Shown piece by piece: positions 38,201 to 53,200 of a DNA stretch of 64,000 bases. Positions within the stretch are counted from its first letter, which is position 1; each line of letters opens with the position of its first letter. Made by a program: the position numbers and the translations under genes. The stretch comes from Prostheceraeus crozeri (Eukaryota; Platyhelminthes; Polycladida; Euryleptidae). Where the stretch lies: assembly GCA_907163375.1 (NCBI GenBank), contig CAJQUW010007551.1:1-64000 (forward strand), given 5' to 3'. The notes below the pieces were generated by a model. That model was not told the origin of the DNA and searched no databases. It worked only from the letters and a program-made list of their open reading frames with translations.

Positions 38201-41200
38201 CTATGCGCACCTTCCTTGCTTTTGCTGCGTTGTCATTCTCTGTTGATTTCGGAAATCTAAACACACTTGCAATTCGCACAGGCGCTTCTTGTTAACGTTT
38301 TGCAACTCCCTGATTCAACAGACACGTGAGTAATAAAAATTGGGTAAATTGATGTATTTCTATGTGAGTCAGTATTGGGTTTTTTTGGTTATAATCAAGG
38401 TCAATAGGATTCCATATTTAGGCGTCTTTGTTCATAAAGATCACATCAGCCAGACATCACTTGAACTTTCCCCCCACGTCTACGACTCCACATTTCGTGC
38501 GACATTACGGATAAATACTGGGCGGGAAACATGAGAGTTGAATGATAAATGAATAGAAGGACAAATATTTTACGCGCACGTCATTCGCTGGCTCGCGTTC
38601 ATATTCATACACTAATCATGTCAATAGCGAAGGGAGCTAACAGTGATGATAGAGTGGCGCTATTATTATTTTGATAACAAAATCACACAGTGGACCTTCA
38701 TGTACGAAACTGAAACACCATCGGGATGACGCTAAATGATTTGCTTCCTATCAAAATGATGAGATATAACAGAGAACGCTCTCTATTGGAAAACTCGAGT
38801 ACTTAGACTAGCCCAGTTGGTGAAGGATCGAATTTCGGTGCGGAAGTAAAGAAGGTCCATGATTTGAGTTTGTTCACATGAAGAGGTACCGGTGTCACAT
38901 TCACTGCAGGTTGCTAGCCCTAACTTGCTAGTACGGTTGCATGCTTTGGGTGGACGCCGTATGCCATAGGTTATGTGGTCTTGAAACAAAAATCCTCGCA
39001 CGACTGGACTCGGTTCACTGATGCACATCGTCCATGTGCAACTCAGGCGGAAGACCGATTATCCGACATTGATCAAAATCCTTCAATGTTTTCAACTACA
39101 TGGTTAATAGGTAATCAACTATAAAGAACTTACGAAAGATTCAGGTGGGGTATAAGAAATTTTGACGAAGGCCATTCTCAGATCAAGACATTCATTTTTC
39201 ACCATTGACAGTAAACCTCTCTCTTCAGCAGTCTTTCCACCTGAAAAGAAAGAGAAATGCTACTCACCTTGCTGTAAACAGAAATTCTCTGCAATATGTT
39301 GAGCAATTTTTGATAATAGATGCAACAATTAATAGGCTTGAAACTCATCCAGTTTTCTAATCAATTCCATTAATTCGCTAGATCGTGACTGGCTTGCTTA
39401 GTGGATTGCAGCCATAGCTGAGCGCTTCCCTAGACTTGTTTTGAATACCAGACGGATAGCAGATGAATACCACTATCATTGCTAAGAGCAGGGGTGCGAG
39501 CAAGTGCTTGTGACGGCATGTTCATGTGAATGGACTTCACTGACTGTTTCAAGTCAATGCAGATTACAGATGTCCCTCACGCTGTTCTGTTTCTTATGTT
39601 TACTAATGACTTATTCAGGGCATGAAAATCCTAATACGGGAAAATTGAAAACATCGCACACGCATGTGTGTTCTAGTAAATTAGTGACGAATGATTGTTC
39701 CATAACTGGTAATAAGGCTTAGTTTGAGGTTTCGCAATCTTCAAGACCTAAAACCGACGATAAACTACATTACGGAAGCTTATGGACAATGGATTTCGCC
39801 GGTCTGATTGGGAAAATAAAGAGTCAAACACGAGTAAAAAGGAAACAGTCGACGATAAAGGAAGTAATTACTTAAAATTAAATTTATTAACGATAGAACA
39901 GATAGGAAAAGATGAAAACTTATCAATAAGTACAAACTACCAATAAACCTGCTAGGTAAACCAAACTTAACCACTTACAACGCTCTAAAAAGTAGAAAAA
40001 ATAAAGCAAAATAATTATTCACATTATAGTGAAAAGCACAATAATTGGAAAATCTGTGACCGTTTACCTCTTAAATTTAACTGCACTGCCCGTCATCCTA
40101 TTTATAAATTTTCTTGCTCGTTGTGCAATGAATTTTATATTGCTCAGACCAATAGACCATTTACATATCGGTGAATGGAACACAGACGAAGTTTACACAA
40201 GAACAATTTTGATAGCGCGCTTTACGGACCACATGCAACGAAAGCATGATAGAAGGCAGGTGGACATTGAAGATTTCGACCTTTCCATGTAAGAAAAATG
40301 CACTGAACCAGTTGAGACCCGCTTAGCGGAGGCTAGACACATTAAACATCTCTCTCCTAGCATCAATCGCTAGTTAGAATTGATAAACTTCTGAACAATA
40401 AATCTTGTTCCTGATGTTTACATAAAAGCAGGCATCGTTTGGCTCATTTAATCGCTAATTCCCCAGAAGACGGGCGAACGCTCGAAACGTCGTGACCGTG
40501 CATATATCGTTTTCACTAACAAACCTGCGAGAGTAAAGGAGTGAACATTCACGTACTGGTCTGGATTTTTTCATTAGTCTTCAAGACCGAATATTAACCA
40601 TAATTAAGCAAATTTGATAGTTTAATTAATGGAAATGTTTTGACAATGTTGGGAAGGTAGTGGAAGTTTTTGTAAAATGCAGTGTGATAGATGAGTTTGA
40701 TAGGACAGACGTGTAGGACAAGAGGCAAATTTGCAAGTCCTTCTTGTCATCTGCAAATCTAACAAAGAATCCAGTCTGCTCACTTGTTGATTACTCCACT
40801 CTACATGTACATGCATCCCTTTCCTAAGCCGAAAGCTATGTAGTCAACGTCTAAATCAAGACTCAGTGACATTGAAGTCATCTATTGAGTCTGATTTGGA
40901 GATAATTTCATCTTGGACTTGGAGTCCCTACAATCGAGTCATGCTAAATGAAACCAAGACTAGAGTCAATCCAATTTTCGAATAAACGTGTTCAAGACAG
41001 CACCATAGCAAAGGTTGACCAAATTCCTAGGCTCAAGACAAAAAATCAAATCAAAACTGCTATTTCTCCGACGCGAGGGAATTGGCTCTAGTTTTCCGTC
41101 CCCATTCTAATATTTGAGAAAACATGACGTAGATGTACATTTGACAGCAATCTCGGATTAATTATTCATGAATTTTGTTGGTGTATAGAAGGCTCAGCAA

Positions 41201-44200
41201 CAATGTTTATGTTCAGTTCAGACTCACCCAGATTGTGTTTGACAGCCAGATATTCCGTAATCGCATTCGATTGTGTAAGCTTCACATCACCGTCGATATA
41301 ATAAGGCAACTGCAAGAAAGGCATTTAATATAGAAACATTATTTTCGAAAACATGTTAGTAATTGTATTCCTATTTTTTGTGTCTAAAATCTGTCAATGA
41401 CTGGCTGTTAAGGGAGTTACAACCTTATTACGCAGATTCATCACAGTTGCATCCACATATAATATCAATTGTCAGTTATGGAAAAATAGTAAATTCATGT
41501 ATACAACATCGCATTATGTCAAGATCTCAACAAGAAGAGATAGAGATTAAAACATTAAGGTTGCAATGTTAAAAGATGCTTCAAAGATATCGAGAAGCAG
41601 GTAATCTAATGCTAGTGATAAATGCCAACATAGCACTGAAAATGCTAACTTCAAAATATTAAAATTTGCATCCTATTTTACAATGCTATAAGTTGAACTC
41701 ATAAAATTACCTGTAATCAACATAAAAGCGTTCTTCGGCTAGTCATCGCGCAATAATGACTTTTACACGTTGACACAGCCGGAAATTTCCTTTCTTCACA
41801 TAAAAAGCACTCTTCGTGTAAACAGTTTAGCGACGGCAGCCGTTTAAAAAAGTATATGATTTCAGTAACTTGCACCCACCAATTCCAAGAAACATTATTT
41901 TTGAAAAGTGAAGCATGAAATGACAACTTCAGGGCATTGCCCCAAGGCAGTCAAGATTTCGTGACTGTACTCGAACAGAAAGTGTCTCTAAATTCAAGAA
42001 AGAAAAGAGTTTGAAAATAGGCGACCATGTTTTATGGTCAACTGCTTATTTCACATTTTTTATATTGGTGGTCAGGTGGAGTGAGTACGCAGTGGTTGAG
42101 ATAGTTGGCATATGGAGGTGTTTTGTGTGGAGAAATCAGTAGGCCTATAGGTGATGTCTTAAATATCGTCAACTTTTGATTAATCGAAAAAACATGGGAA
42201 CTGTGCGCTCCGCGGAAATTCAAAGGATTTCATAGTCATCACCATGACGACGGCATAGATATCTATCCGGTCACTAGCTCAGATGGTAAAAGCGTGGGAA
42301 ACAAGAGTAGTAGCCTGAATCAAAACAAATCAATTGTTTCGACTGCACACAACACTTGTGGGAGGATAGTTATTGTGACCTATTTTATCAACACATTATA
42401 CAAAAGCAGGTAGGAGGCGCAGTAGATTTAGAATTTTTTAAATTGAAGCAGTACCTACCTCCAAGTTCGGCAAGATATGGACGCTAGTATCACTACCATA
42501 GTAATCATGACGAAGAAAGCTGATAGCAGCAGCTTAAGATGCGTCATTCATAATCATAGATGTTCTGTTCGTTTTCAGATGGAAAAGTGAATCAGCAAAT
42601 GGATGTAAATTTCAAATTTCCTTTCAGTTGACCTTGTGAGGCCTACCACTTATGACAGCTATATCAACAGCATTCAAAAGCCATTAACAGATCTCCACTA
42701 AAGTAGACCTATAGCCTGTCAGTCTGCCATTTAATGAAAGACAAGAGCCTATAAAAATGTCTTAGAAAAGATGTTAAATATGTCTTTTGCAAAAAGTAGG
42801 CCAACTGTACCCAACCCCTATCATGAATGAATGTTTACGTTTCATGTGAAATCTAGCTATACCCAACTCAAATAAAGTCATCGTTCTGATAGAACCTGGA
42901 TGCCACTGCGGTTATGTCTGTTTCCATTTCAGGAATGATCAACAACTTCCAGATACAACGAAAAATTTGTTGTCTGCTTCATATGCTTTGTAATCGAACA
43001 GCTTGCGTCAACAGCTGCGATCAGAGATGTGCCTATTACTTTAAATGTGAAATTCTAAAATCTGTCAATATCTCAACATCGAGTTCTGCTGGCACAATTA
43101 TTCCTGAAGTCGCGAAATCATCGCTATTTACACTATTTATACTTTCAAACTTACATTGGGGAAATCCAAACCCAGTGTGTCTTTCACGTCGAGCCATTGA
43201 CTTAGATCATAATCATCAGGCCCTGAAAATGAGCGACCATAATAAATACCTAAAAAACCGAGACGAAAATTCTTAAGCAGTTACATTATGAATATCGATT
43301 TAACTATTTTTTACAATCTTTAAATGCAAAATCTGATCTTGAGGCTTAACGGTTAATAATGGATAAGTGATTAGCATCCGACAGATAGTTCCGCAAACCA
43401 CTAAAACTTCAAATTCAAAAAAGTGAAACGTTGGCGACAATTTAATACTGAGGTTGGCATATCCGTCTTAGGAGAATTTTATAAATATCACACATTGCGA
43501 TTGTGCTAACTGATAGGCCTAAATATAGACGTTGATAACATATCACCAACTTCTACAACTTCTGGAAGTGAAGTTTGCTAAGATGAATTTGATAGTCATG
43601 TTTTGTACATTAATGTCACCCCAGAATGCTCATTGTCTAGTGTTAATTTATGTTAGACAAAATTAGTGTTCACTCATGTAGTAGTGTGATCTGGAGTAGG
43701 GTTCGCAGTCCGGGCTAGAAATTTTAATGATCTTAAAAGTAAAATATTTCAAAAATTGAATTTATTAATTGAAGTAGGTACAAATTTTATGATTCCTGAT
43801 GGCTCCTTTCAAGCTAACGTAAATCACTAGGAGAAAATGCGTTTTAGAAATCTGCCCCCATGTTACTTTTTGGTCGAAATGGCCAAATGCATGTTTGATT
43901 AATTTTACCAGATTTTCTTCACCTTTCTGTACTACTAGACTACTTAAATTTTTATCGTTTGCTCCCGCTTGCATGTACAGCTTTCGCTGGTTGTTATTTC
44001 ATTACTGCTCATCTAATGATCTAAGTGGCATGGGACTGATTTTTTCCGTTAAACATTTGGAAGGCTATTCAATTTTGACTGCTTTCATAATCATTTCATT
44101 GCCTTCATTATAGACCAATTACAGTAAAACCTATGAATTTCGGCCAGTTAAGGAACTCAAGTAAAATGACCACTATTAAGAGTTTTGCATAAAATGGCTT

Positions 44201-47200
44201 ATGTGATTTGTACTGTCCGTTGCCAGGTCATTTTGAATTAGTCGGACTTATCTATCTGCCCTTAATTCTGAAGTTAATTCCAAAGTTCATTTGCCTATAT
44301 TTTATAATACCACTTTGGTGGGACCTAGAAAATTTAGTCTTAATTCAGAGCTGTCCGCTAAATGAAGTTTTACTACTTTAATCAACTTTTCAAACTTTCC
44401 TTTTAATTCGTTTTGATATCTTTGGCATATTAAGAAATAGAAACTAGTTAAATAGATGTCGATTTAACTGACTTCATTCCATTTAAGAGTGAATTAAATA
44501 TAAGATACAAATTCTAAATTATCTACATGACTGTTCCGCAAAGGAAAAACAGGTTTGCATATAAGTTCAACAAAGAAACTAAAGGAAGCATAATAATTCG
44601 AAGTCGGAATCGTATACAGGCCTGTGATTAGCCTATGAGAAAAATTGAGGATTTTTTTGCAAAAATTTTAGGAATGGAAACGGATCCTAGTATGATAATT
44701 GCAAGAAAAACTCCGAATTTTAGCACGGATTTTGGGCCAAACTTCAAGTCATGAAAGTCACAACGAAGAAGGCAACCCCAGGGTTGACCACACCACACTT
44801 TTTGAAGTTGTGTATATTACGAAGGGATATTGACTTGGTCATAATCACTTCCCGCGTTATTACGAAGTTAATTTGTTGCCTCAAGTATTATCTGCTTAGA
44901 ATGTGACGAACAGAGGATGTCAGATCAAGCTGCTGATACCGCTGTGCTTCACGTTATCGTCTCCAATTCAATGACGCGTGTCAGATTTGGATACTGCAAT
45001 TTTTTTGAATATAGGATATATCCTCAACTACATGCATCTGGGACTTTGTGACGATTAATTTTTACGGACTTTAGACAAATTTGGGAAGAGAGTAATCCAT
45101 ATGTATAGAAAGTTAAATATGGTTGACAGAATGTTTGAAACTTAAAAAAGTCAATAATTTATTATGAAGGATGCGCCATATTACACACCAATTTATCAAT
45201 ATTGCGTTATACTGCATAAATTTTGGTGGCTCTAGTTTGTTAGCGTTTGATCGTATCGCTCCGATCTACATTCAAATGAACATGAATTCTCTCATACAAC
45301 ACAAAACAAGTGTCGGGAACAGGCTTGCCGTTAAGTTGTTGGTCTCATCTAGGCAAAAAGTGAAAGATTATCACCTCTATTCTTTGAAGTTGCGCAGATA
45401 CTGACATCCACACCTTGCAGTGGACCCAGGTTGAAAATCTACCAACCCAGTACTATGTGGGTCAATGTCTTAATTAATCTGAGTTCCGCATACAACGATA
45501 GATAAGCAATGTGTGCACTAGTTTCGCACCAAGCTATGTTCAGCAAATTATGAAAACGATCTATAAGTGAATAATTCATCCAGGACAAATGTCGGTCAGC
45601 AGACCCTGGAAAACGTAGCTGCAAAAAGACTCATGGGATAGCAGAGCTTCATGCTCTTCCAACCCCCGCACGCTAGTGACCAGGAGGCAGATAGACACTA
45701 AATTTAGGGACTATCCGCTTTACCCCGTCGTATGTGTTCATGTTCAGCGAAAAAAATGAAAGAGAGTGAGTGAAACAAACGCTTCAGTTGATAAGAGCAC
45801 AGAAATCCAAGTGGGCTGGGCTACCAACATGTTACAATATAATGGATGTAGAAGATCGATATCCTTAAGTTCCTTAAGAAGTACAGGCATGCATTTGGCA
45901 GCCATATAGTCGCAGAAACATATAAAGAAGGTTGTGAAACAGGTCAAGATAATTAATGAAAATAATCAAATATGCATTTTATTGTTGGAATTCTAAGCAC
46001 TATTATGAAGTTAGAAGTAAAAAATTGCTGACTGTTCAAATGTACAATTTCTGTAGGTTGATCGCAATGCTTCACTCATTAAATACGAGGAAGTATTGCA
46101 CTAAAAAGTTCGACAGACAGTAACTTCGGACAACTTCTCTGCTTAGCAAAATAAGTCCAGACGAACCGGAACATCTACAGCCCTGTAGTTTGCAGAAATG
46201 GAAACGACGTGAAACAAGATCAACATTCAACGTAGCAAAGTGCGTCAAGGTAACAAAATCAAAAAACAAGCTAACGACTGGTTAATTTTTGATATGCTAA
46301 ATATGATTAAAAAGAAAATTATTATATCCTAAAATGTCTAAAAATTTGAAAATGCTCACTAGGACAAACAACGGTTCTCCTCTCCTAATGTGGAATGAAT
46401 TGGCGAGTAAGTCGTTCTTTTCAAAATTATGTTTATCACTTCTATATTGAAAAGATTCTATCTAACAGTCTACCCATCTAGATACTAAGAGGACAGGACT
46501 GTGTCTAATCAAAATATCAAATCTAGCTAGCACAGCGGGATTACGCTATCTAAAATCTACCAGGTGGGTAAGAGAAAATTATTAAGTTATAATTCATGAG
46601 TGATTCATGATTAGCAGTATGGATGTAGGATACATGTTATAGGATTCTATCCTAGCTTCTTTATTGGAAGTTTACATATCATCGCCATTCGCCAAAAAAC
46701 AATACACTATCCTACATTTAGTCTGTAGTGTGTCATATTTGAGGATTTGAGGAATTTGAGGAGTAATCACAGGCCTGCGTGTAATATCAGTGAATCCCAA
46801 GTGAAATACATGATGTCATGCGAAACATTTTCAGGAGATATGATATCACTCATTTCAAGCACTTTTAAACCAGTTGTTGTAAGGTGATCGTGATGAACAG
46901 GGCTATGGCCTCCGCCACCACACTCCTGGTTGACTATGTGCTTTGTATATTTATTATTTAGATATTCCGTTGGTCTTGACGGAAATGTGATGCTTCGTAT
47001 ACATTTATGCCCTTTGTTTCGAGGTTACATGTCATGTTTGAAAACATCAAATAGCATCACTTACACAACTGAATGTCCTAAGTTATGCTGCCTCTTTATT
47101 TTCTGATTGCCCATTTTCCACACTGTTCCCACAATGGGGACATCTAGGAACGTACTCCTCGATTAAAGGTAATCGCTTTCATCTTGGTAATCAATCGTAC

Positions 47201-50200
47201 AAACTTTCATAGATCAGTGTTAGTTAAGCATTCAGTATGCAGTTTATCATTTTAGGCTGCGTGAAGGAAGACGAGTTTAGCGATCAAATGTCTCTATAAC
47301 TAAAACAACCAATCGGTGAACTTAACTGACATTTTATTAAAGATTATTTACTGGTAGCAATTAAAACTGAAACCAAATACAACTTAGTGAAATTTGCCAC
47401 AATTTACGACTGTTCCAAAGCGGGAACTATTGAAACCAACACCTACATGGTTGCGTAAATTAGGCATCACATATAACTGTTCAAAGCACCCTGACAATCA
47501 TTTTTATGGTAAAAATGCGCCCTATCCATTGTGTGATTCTCCATCCGATGGTTGTGATTCCTTCGATGGTTTCTAATTCTATATACTTTCCAATTATCCT
47601 GAGATGCATTTGTTTGTTGAGAGTAATGAGGCACGGGTGACAGCTTCCCAAGGTAGGTAATCCTTCGGCATCACGTCTGTTGGGACCTTCATCTCGCGAG
47701 CAATCAGAAAAGCATTGATGAGCACTACGCAGCATCACATATTTCGTGGAGACCTTCACAGACGGCTTCACGGAAAGATTCCGGGACAACTGGGCCCAAA
47801 AAAAGTACAAAATGACTCTCCTTTTTTGACATAAATGTGTTGCACAGACTCTGCTGTACACATAAATGCCCATTTTCGATACTACAATGTCTTTGTCTAT
47901 AAAATAAACTCATTTTTATGCCAAAAATCGCATATTTTTGTGTACTTTTACAAAGGGCCCAAGTGCTTCAAAGGAATAAACTTTTTTCTACATATAAACA
48001 TGCCATAATAAAGGAAATACATTGTAGTTATCAAGTTAGTACCTTTTTTTAGAAGATTTCGACCTACTTACTTTCTAAAATTTTTTTTCAATTTTTTTAT
48101 TTTTTTTTCAATTTTTTTCATTGTATTATCGAAAATGGGCATTTATGTGTACAGCAGAGTCTGTGCAACACATTTATGTCAAAAAAGGAGTCATTTTGTA
48201 CTTTATTTTTGGGCCCAGTTGTCCCTACCCCCACGGAAACAACCTAATGAACCGTAAGGCCTTATTAATGTCGCAGACACCCTACAAAATCAAGGGCAAC
48301 ATTGACACATTTGGCATTCTCATAGACATCACAGGCGGCTTCTTTCACTGGGAGTCTCTGTTAAGGGACTACCAAGTGCCCTTAACAACTCCAACAAAAC
48401 TACATAAGGCTCAACTGTGCCATTTTGACTTAATGACGAAATAATCCCTGCTTAGCCAGCTTGGTCTATAACTATTATAGCTTGGTCTATAACTAGAGTG
48501 CTTTCCACTTCACCGAATATCTAGCGGTTGCCCTGCCCTCCCACATTGAATCGGTTGCCCTGCCCTCCCACATTGAATCATTTTGACTTAATGTTCGAAG
48601 CCCAAAGTTTTCCTCGAGAATCTTACAAAACCTATGCCTCCATGACAAATTCTACAAAAACTAATGGTTTTATATTGTTTATGCCGATAATACGGAGCTA
48701 GCCTATATCAGAATGCGGAGGCTACTAGCATTGGAGTCTTATAATACTTCATACCATCTTTCATTGCAATAAACATGATTATCAGTAATTTCATTGTCGG
48801 AGTAATTTCATTTGAGGGAACAGTACCCAGCCCGGAGTCGGAGCAGGATTTTTCCTACTCCGCATGATGCAGCACAGAATATTTCGAAGTGATTCGTAGT
48901 ATAATACTGCCTAACATGTCAAAAAAATAGTCTAATGCAAACAGTATCGCAAGCATAGAGCTTTACATAGGTGCTCGGCCAAGCGGTAACGGAATCACAT
49001 TTGAGCATTTACACATTTTCATGAGACTGGTACTCAGTAAAGAAACATCTGATAAACTAACGAAATGCGTGATGTTTATGGGCATGATCGGTCCTCCAAG
49101 CAGGCATAGTATCAACTTTGAAAAATATATTGATATATGCTTTACAGGCGCGTAAGTCAATAGTAACGGAATCACGTGATTTGGACATGACTTTTTCATA
49201 GGTTCAGCGAATGGATCTAAACATGCTGTTCCTCTGCAAAGATATTGGTTTCGATTATTTTATGCTATTTTAGGTTGCTTGGCCTAACTTTATTTCAAGT
49301 ATTGGGATATTTGATGCAATACTTCCATTATAAAATTGACCAAACCTAGTAACGGAATCACAAGGTAACGGAATCACAAATGTTGAAGAAAATTAGGTTA
49401 AGACGTGAAACATTTTCCGACTTGTTTATCATATCTCTACAAGTATTAAGTATTTTCATGGTTTACTTTCAATGTTTTGAAAGCATGAAGGCTATTTACT
49501 TTGCATGTAACGAATGCACCCGTATTTGCGTTTTATGTAAGGAGGTAGGATGGGTTCGTGGTTAGGATGGCGTGCTTTTAGGATTATTCTAACATGTCGA
49601 GTCACAGTGGTGACTGTGCTCGCTGACAAGATACTTCATATCTATAAATACCGGGGTATTCTGGGACTCCCCGCTGTGTCAAGGATTCCTGGAAAACTCA
49701 CGTAGTCACATCCTCAATTCTGGTTTGATTTCAACCTTATCGAATAACAATTGGCTCTTATCGGTTCACTGAAAAATTCCAAAATACTTCATATCTATAG
49801 ATAGATTACCTGGGATTCCCAGCCTCAAGGATTCCTGGAATCCTTCAGTCTTCAATACATTTTTGCTGGTGACTGAATGAATTAGTGCTACCGGGAAGAT
49901 GCCACTTGCCGCAGCTGAGAAGCAACGTCGCTACCGGGTAAGGAAGAAAGCGAAGATGGGACCAGAAATATGGAAGCGGAAAGACTGTGAGCGAAAGAAG
50001 AGAACTAGAGCTGCCAATCCTGATCTTTCTAAGAAGAAGCACAGAGAAAATATGCGAAGATGGCGTGCCACAAAGAAGGCTAGATCAGAAGGTGACAAAG
50101 AACCGTATCAGGCGAAATCTAGTCCCGCTCGCGCTGTGAATCGGGCTAGGGCAGCCTTGCCTCGGTCTCCTCGGAAGTTGAAGAAGATTATGCGGACATT

Positions 50201-53200
50201 ATGTGATACGGAAGAAATCCCGTCTCGTGATATCAAGACTCCAACGACTCCACACAACAAGTTATCACGGGAAGTTGAGGCAAGAGTACAACAATTCTAC
50301 CTTCGCAACGACATTTCCTGGATGGCACCGGGGAGAAAAGATTCAATCATAGTGATCCGTGACGGCATCAAAGTGAAGGAACAACGTCGGTACTTGTTGA
50401 TGACAATCCGCGAGGTATTTGCATTGTATCGAGAAGAGTATCCTAACGACTCAGTGAAACTTTCTACATTCAAGACCTTACGTCCAGATGTGGTTCTTTA
50501 CAAAGATAAGATGCCACATGTTTGTGTCTGCATTTATCACGCCAACGTCGATTTCCTTCTACAGGGCATGAAGTCCGTCTCGAGTGCTCCAACTACTAAC
50601 ATTGAACTTCTGCAAGCTATCGCGTGTGATCCCAATAGGGAAGATTGCATGTTCGGACATTGTGAAAACTGTAAAGAGAAAGTTTCAGTCGATTGCTTGT
50701 TGACATCAGTTGATGATGCCGTGGCGGGGAGCAGATCAAGTGGCTTCAATGGGTGCGGAATGCCGAAGGACAACCAGAAAAGACTGAACTGTGTGGTACC
50801 GTATGGGATGCCATGTCTTCCCTGGCTGAGAAGCTTCCTGCTTTCAAGATCCATTGCTTCATTAAGAAACAGCAGTCGTCAGCGTTTCAGCGAATGCACA
50901 CTACCCCTCATCAGCACCATGCTGTGTTGCAGGTAGATTTCAGTGAAAATGCATCCATAATTGAACAAGATGAGATCCAGAGTGGTCATTGGGTACACAA
51001 GCAGCTCGCTGTGTTCTCGGCCGTTGTATGGACTAAAGAAGGGACCACTTCTTTTGCTGTTGTCTCAGATCGGTTATCTCACGATAAATATACTGCTGCA
51101 GTAATGCTTGAAACAATCATCGAACAGATCAAGACTGAGATGACTACTAATCTGACTCACATTGACATTTTCTCTGATGGAGCGGCACAGCATTACAAGC
51201 AGAAATTTATGCTTACCCTTATCTCATGTATGAAGCAGACGAAGGGCTTGGTTGTCAACTGGCATTTCTTCGCTACGTCGCATGGAAAGGGAGCTGTCGA
51301 TGGGGTTGGCGGCACTGTCAAAAGGGAGCTGTCACAAGGTCAGGAGATACCTTGTTAAGTCAGCTGCTGACTACGCTGCATGTGCCAAGCACTTGACCAC
51401 TATCAAGATTCTTTATGTGCCAAATATGGAGATTGAGAGGCGAAGAACAGAACTTGATGCAATCTGGGGTAGTGCAGTCGCCATTCCAGGCACGCATCGT
51501 GTTCATTGTGTGCGGACTGTCGATCCAGGTATCGTTACCTTATCAAATGACTCAATGCAGCCATCTCCAGAACTGCATGTGCTAGTTCAACAGGTTTCAT
51601 CTGTCACCGGAATCTCCGAAGACCAGCCGGCATCTGTGAAGCCAGGAAGTTATGTCACAATTCCCATACCAACAGAAAGAGGTCGTTCCATTCTCTATGT
51701 TGCCGCAGTGTGCAGCACCAAAAAAAAATGAAAATCAGGTACCTGCAAAGCACAGGAAGCTTCGGGATTTACCGAGATCCTGATGATGCCGACTCTAGCA
51801 GCGAGGATATTAAAAACGCGCTTTTTGTGTGTCCCGAACCACAAATCAGCACATTGGGAACCGCAGGGCTTCGATATTCGTTCAAGTTCAGGGATCAGCA
51901 ACGTGCGATGATGCAAAAGTATGCCATGAAATGATCGGACAGTTCTCATCATAACTAGAGTGCTTATAGGCCTAGCATGAAATCTCTGCTTTTGTAATTT
52001 ATCCTTTCAAATCACGGGCTCATACATGTCAAAAATGATTGTTTTTTAACTAAAACATTTGTTTTTCTTGATATTTGGTATTATTGACCATCTGCGGGGC
52101 ATAATTATTGCGACTTATATAACATTTATCGATAAACGGATGATGTGATTCCGTTACCGGTAACGGAATCACACAAAAGCACTGTCATTTTCAATGAGAA
52201 AATATATTAATTATAAAATCTCCATTATACCAGCAGTTGACTTTGATAAATGTGCTTGCTTTGACATGATATCAGTATCTTTCTACAAGAGCCTTGAGAA
52301 TAAGAAAAATAAAATGATGTTTTTTGGTAACGGAATCACAATGGCAAACTCAAATGTCACCTTACTGTCTCAGCCATGAAATACTTATCAATGATTTCTA
52401 AATCAAATGAATAATGGTAAAATCGCTTAACATTACCTAACAGTCGCTCATGAAGTGAATCATTTAAGTCCAATCAAACATTTAATAGAGATACGAGACA
52501 GAAAAAAAATCCAAAAAACGCTGAAAATATATTGCGTTGAAATAAAAAAAATCATCTTACTTGAATTTCAATTTTCTGGCTAAATATAGATGTCATGACA
52601 AAAACTCGATCTGTTACAAAAACTTCAGAATATTAGCTATAAGAAAACACACGTTAGAAATCTTAAATCGGAACTTTGTTTTTTGATGTTGCTGTTCATT
52701 TTCGCTTGGCCGAGCCCATAGATCAACCAAGACGTGCAAGGCGTATTGGATTGATAACAGTAGGAATACGCAATTCTCATAGGAATTGTCATAGAATGTA
52801 ACCTACCTCGCTTGATGCACTCATAACGTACATCTTTAACCTCTTCTCCAACATATGCCAACATCAAACGAATCGGGCCTGCAAGCTGAAAAGAAAGGAA
52901 TGCATCCGCTGGAAATGATGACTTTATAAAAATCTTATGGACGAAAAAGTTACTTCGAAAGACTACACCTTTTTCACATGTATGTTGGACTCTTTAATAT
53001 GTAATTTTGAAAGACAAATTATAAACCAGATAACGTTAAGTAAATTACAGTTTTGCTGTATGTATTGCGGACAGAATGAAATGAATTTCAGAAGACATGA
53101 AAATGCGTGAAAAGTATTATAGAAGAATAATTTATATTTCAGAAAACATAGCATAAAAACTTTTAAATCAGAAATTAAATTAGTTAATTACAAATTCATT

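Larger units (their letters stand above)
48971..52717 (+). mobile_element. Sola-like DNA transposon (3.75 kb)
   Basis: Ends GTGCTCGGCCAAGCG (left) and, inverted, GGGCTCGGCCAAGCG (right) are flanked by the 4-bp direct repeat ATAG (48967-48970 and 52718-52721). A 4-bp duplication and GRG-like ends fit the Sola superfamily as I remember it. Seven copies of GTAACGGAATCAC lie inside: 48986, 49163, 49349, 49365, 52145 (inverted), 52160 and 52327. A DDE-type transposase gene occupies 49899-51934. The element sits in GST intron 2, 85 bp beyond the exon 2 donor. Confidence 0.8.

Noticed and set aside
38805-38845. tRNA-like boxes (AGCCCAGTTGGT ... GGATCGAATTTC)
   Set aside because: The boxes are too close together for a tRNA or an intact SINE head and the rest does not fold.
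48828-48870. CCGGAGTCGGAGCAGGA ... CCTACTCCGCAT resembling the hAT MITE at 36215
   Set aside because: Only about 40 bp, with no second end or duplication; may be a scrap of the same family or chance.
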